Shown: positions 61,425-64,000 of the stretch, piece after piece | Layout: every line of letters begins with the position of its first letter | Numbering within the stretch: position 1 is the stretch's first letter | Assembly: GCA_963965975.1 (NCBI GenBank) | Contig: OZ014412.1 | Span: forward strand, 15,080,849-15,144,848 | Source of the DNA: Xestospongia bergquistia | Taxonomy: Eukaryota; Porifera; Demospongiae; Haplosclerida; Petrosiidae | Direction of reading: 5' to 3' | DNA: 64,000 nucleotides | Translations under genes and position numbers: made by a program | The notes under the pieces: model-generated | What the model saw: only the letters and a program-made list of their open reading frames with translations | The model's database searches: none | Told to the model about the DNA's origin: nothing

Positions 61425-61905
61425 TTATAAACCTCGCTGCGCGTGGGCATATAGCGATGGTTATACTGTAGTGTATGTCTGTGTGTATGTGTGTCTGTCT
61501 GTTACCCGGGCAAATGGCTTTGAACTGCTTTAACTCGGCAAATAAGGCACTGATAGCCACCAAACTATAGTAGATGGCAGCAAAACTTCTGTATTTCTTA
61601 AGAGTACTGCCAAAAAGAGTGTCAAACAAATAAAAAGCTTTAAAAGTCTGAAAAACCTTTGAAAAAGCACAGTTTTCAGTGAAGACTCGAAAATTCAATA
61701 AAAAACTCCTGCATACAGCTTATGATATTTTCTAACTTTTTAAAGTGAGAATTTTGCAAAAATACTTCTTTGGAAAGTTATGACAGTTTTGCTAGCAGTT
61801 ATCTTTGTCGGTACATTGAGCGCGAGCTAAAAATACTAGTCATTTAAGAATCACTAACTTTTACTAAGAAGTTGGAAAGTATTGGCTCTTTTGTCAATTA
61901 GAGTT
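61425..61905. mobile_element. Inserted, compositionally distinct element
   Basis: CpG-bearing block (CCTCGCTGCGCGTGGGCATA, TGTTACCCGGGCAAATGG, GAGCGCGAGCTAAAAATA) that interrupts spacer sequence colinear with 48060-48390. No terminal repeat or target duplication could be fixed. The 115-codon frame on the reverse strand has no recognisable motif. Probably a dispersed element. Confidence 0.45.
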
Positions 61906-62470
61906 TAAAGTTGACTACTTAATATAGATTACTCACTATGTAATCGTTGGTATGATAGTTTTGATAAAGCAACAAAGGATATAATGAGACATTTGAATGA
62001 ATAATAGATTCCATAGTAATCCAGTGGGATTAAGACTATTATAAAAAAGATTCTAAAGTTTAAATGACATTTTCTCAGTTACAAAACAATAATATAACAT
62101 TACAACACAACAGAATAAATCATATGCAACTACATTAGCCAATTAAGTTACTATACCTATGTAGCTTGTAGTAAATGATATAGTTTAATATGTAACTCCT
62201 ACACATAATGAAGTATACAATCTTAAATGTACTTCCCGGTATATTTTTTGCCTGGACAAGTTATAATTGAAGCATTCAACTCACTCACTTTTAATTTATA
62301 ACTAACAATTCTACTAGAGCAGTGATGATATAATCCAATCTTACTCAAGGTGACTTTAATCTAGCTCATCTACATGAACTCTTCTACTTTTTATAAACCC
62401 ATATCTTATACCATAGCTTATTTCTATACATGTATAATAGAAGTTATCTATATTTCACTAAAGCCTTCAA
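61906..62470. repeat. R7 copy and NIDO exon 3 relic
   Basis: TTACTCACTATGTAATCGTT at about 61930, then a segment colinear with 49280-49560 (AGTTTAATATGTAACTCCTA). This includes a decayed exon 3 at 62285-62372 (AACAATTCTACT, CAATCTTACTCAAGGTGACT). Confidence 0.6.
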
Positions 62471-62479
62471 AGTCATATT

Positions 62480-62530
62480 AGTACACGCCTAGTTCATAAA
62501 CGTCATTCGACGTCAAGACAGGCTATATAG
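62480..62530 (+). promoter_or_regulatory. N4 promoter
   Basis: GTACACGCCTAGTTCATAAA then CGTCATTCGACGTCAAG (ACGTCA half-site in the same place as N3) and TATATAG at 62524-62530. About 80 bp before the N4 start. Confidence 0.7.
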
Positions 62531-62609
62531 CTGTAAGACGTTCCTACGCAAAATAAAATTCTTAGATTTATCGAACCCTCTGTATTACTAAATTTTGCTG
62601 TCAACTACT

Positions 62610-64000
62610 ATGCTTTGCGACTTTAGGTATGTATACTAATGTTAATAGTTAAAACTATAACGAACTAGCTCGTTTACTCTGATGTATCACGCGCTATTAT
62701 ATTACCTATTAGAATAGAAGGTAATATCCATGTATATAATATAGTCCTTTATCTCATAATCAATAATTATTTAAAGCTTAATATTTCTAGTTCATATTAA
62801 GACACTGAACACTTTCTTTCTTTACTACAGGAGTTGCTGTACTTGCTTTTATCTTGTGTTGATAATGCATACTGTCTTATCTGTGCCTGTGAATGATTTT
62901 TATTGGTTTGGTGTAGAAAACGGAGACACAGCTAGAGGAACTAAATCTAATGCACTCTTACTCTTTTCGAAATTTTCAATTACAAATTTACGAAAACGTG
63001 AAAATGCTATTGCCACTTCCTTAAAAGTATGTTAATAATATTATGTTATGTATTAATTAATGTATTAATTCTTTTAGATTGATTTTCACATTAGCCTTCT
63101 TTTAGCAAACGGAGGAAATATTTTTACTGTAATTGCCCCTCTGGCAAAATTTCGTGGTTCAACACATTTTGGGGATGTCTTTTACAGGATAACAGACAAT
63201 ACTACTCTACTCAATAGAGCAAAGGAAGATATTAAGCAATCCAATCTTACTCAATGTGACTTTAATCCAAGTCATCTCATTATTGTTACATGGAAAAACT
63301 ATTTGTATGGATATTCAATAATGCCTGTAAGTATTAAAGAACTTATAATCTCTAAGTTTATTATTATGTTAATTATAGGGTAACACATACCAAGTCATAA
63401 TTACAACAGATGGAACTTCAACATTTGTTATTATCTTGTTTGGTGTAATAAACGACACGTTTCCAACTGAATATCAACAAATTCTTTTTATAAATCCTAA
63501 AAAAACTAGTCCTTTGTTTGAAAGTATAAATCTACCTTATGTTAATGATATTACACAAGCTCCTAATCTCATGCTTAATAGTAATGTTCCTGGAACATAT
63601 ATTGTTAAGTTAAGTGCAGATGGTAAGAAATAGTAAATACAATCTCTTATTGTGTTTTACTTGTTTATACAATCTTAAAAAATTGTAGTAGAATTGAATT
63701 ACAATCAATGACTCCATTTTTCTATTGTTTAGTTTCACAAATACGTAGATCACTGTAATAATTAATAGTAATTATTACCAAATTTGTGTAGATTGGATGA
63801 TTAGACATGACATTGATGTAATTCATGCGTTATCAATTTAAGTAACTTGTATGATTTCTTGCCTCAATATCTATTCATGTAAAGTATAAAATTGATTGGT
63901 GAATTAACTTATACAGTGAACATATTGATCACAAAAAATCATTTTTACATTTTTTAAAAAATTTTGTTTTCTTTATTATATTATATAGTACCTTGTTCTC
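62610..64000 (+). CDS. N4: NIDO-domain protein, cut by the window end
   Basis: Exons 62610-62626, 62831-63026, 63078-63326, 63379-63622, and the beginning of exon 5 at 63989-64000 (VPCS), where the window ends. All visible exons are open, with family phases. The N-terminal SCCTCFYLVLIMHTVLS fits a signal peptide. The NIDO motifs NDFYWFGVENGD, VFYRITDNTTLLNRA, QCDFNPSHLIIVTWKNY and NTYQVIITTDGTSTFVIILF are intact. Exon 4 has one codon more than in N3. Exon 1, intron 1 and the promoter are closest to N3, suggesting the two are recent sisters. The last about 40 residues lie beyond the window. Confidence 0.8.

Noticed and set aside
61351-61698. 115-codon reverse frame in the 61.4-kb insertion
   Set aside because: No recognisable domain, and it spans the edge between insertion and old spacer, so it is unlikely to be a real gene.

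Overview
This is a eukaryotic, AT-rich window with low gene density and many repeats. The genes have short AT-rich introns with GT..AG borders. No rRNA, tRNA, CRISPR array or bacterial operon is visible. The most likely source is an early-branching metazoan, probably a demosponge. That rests on recognition of family types by eye: the sponge/cnidarian DUF7869-like transposase-related gene at 5.8-7.3 kb, the tandem secreted nidogen-domain (NIDO) genes, and Tc1/mariner, Ty3 and PHD-finger element debris. No database search was possible.

Layout. 0-12.9 kb, 23.7-24.3 kb and 28-29.7 kb hold a family of small proteins, here called S, that I do not recognise. Each copy has a 13-16 nt first exon, exon A (Y-x-I/V...YG-x-VH-x-WW) and exon B (SGTF...F-x-Y...GP). 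Copies are S1 (+), S2 (-, multi-module and broken), S3 (-), S4 (-, frameshifted), S5 (-, intact), S6 (fragment) and S7 (-, dead). Several share a promoter layout of a GTGCACGTG-like site and TATAAAAAGG. A DUF7869-like pseudogene abuts and truncates the 5' side of S2. 13-29 kb is mostly repeat: a Tc1/mariner relic, a near-perfect 1752-bp tandem duplication, a terminal-inverted-repeat element (M1) and segmental copies of the S5 neighbourhood.

29.7-64 kb is a tandem array of secreted NIDO-domain genes, here called N. N2, N3 and N4 look intact (N4 runs off the right edge). N1 has a frameshift and a lost stop. Each has five exons with fixed phases: a 17-nt start exon, a signal peptide plus first part of the domain, two NIDO exons, and a Cys-rich tail exon. 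Between them lie at least ten exon relics, a 3.3-3.5 kb segmental duplication (31.7-35.2 and 40.2-43.5 kb) in which exon 2 is inverted relative to exons 1 and 3, a 250-bp repeat (R2) and a small hairpin element (M2).

51.4-58.8 kb holds an inverted duplication of a calmodulin-like EF-hand gene, both copies damaged. One flank is tandemly duplicated and carries a solo LTR with clean target-site duplication. A nearly perfect 86-bp-arm GC-rich palindrome lies inside a TATC microsatellite at 42.7-42.9 kb.

Overall the window looks like a birth-and-death locus for two small lineage-specific families. One is clearly secreted (N). The other (S) has no obvious signal peptide and no assigned function.
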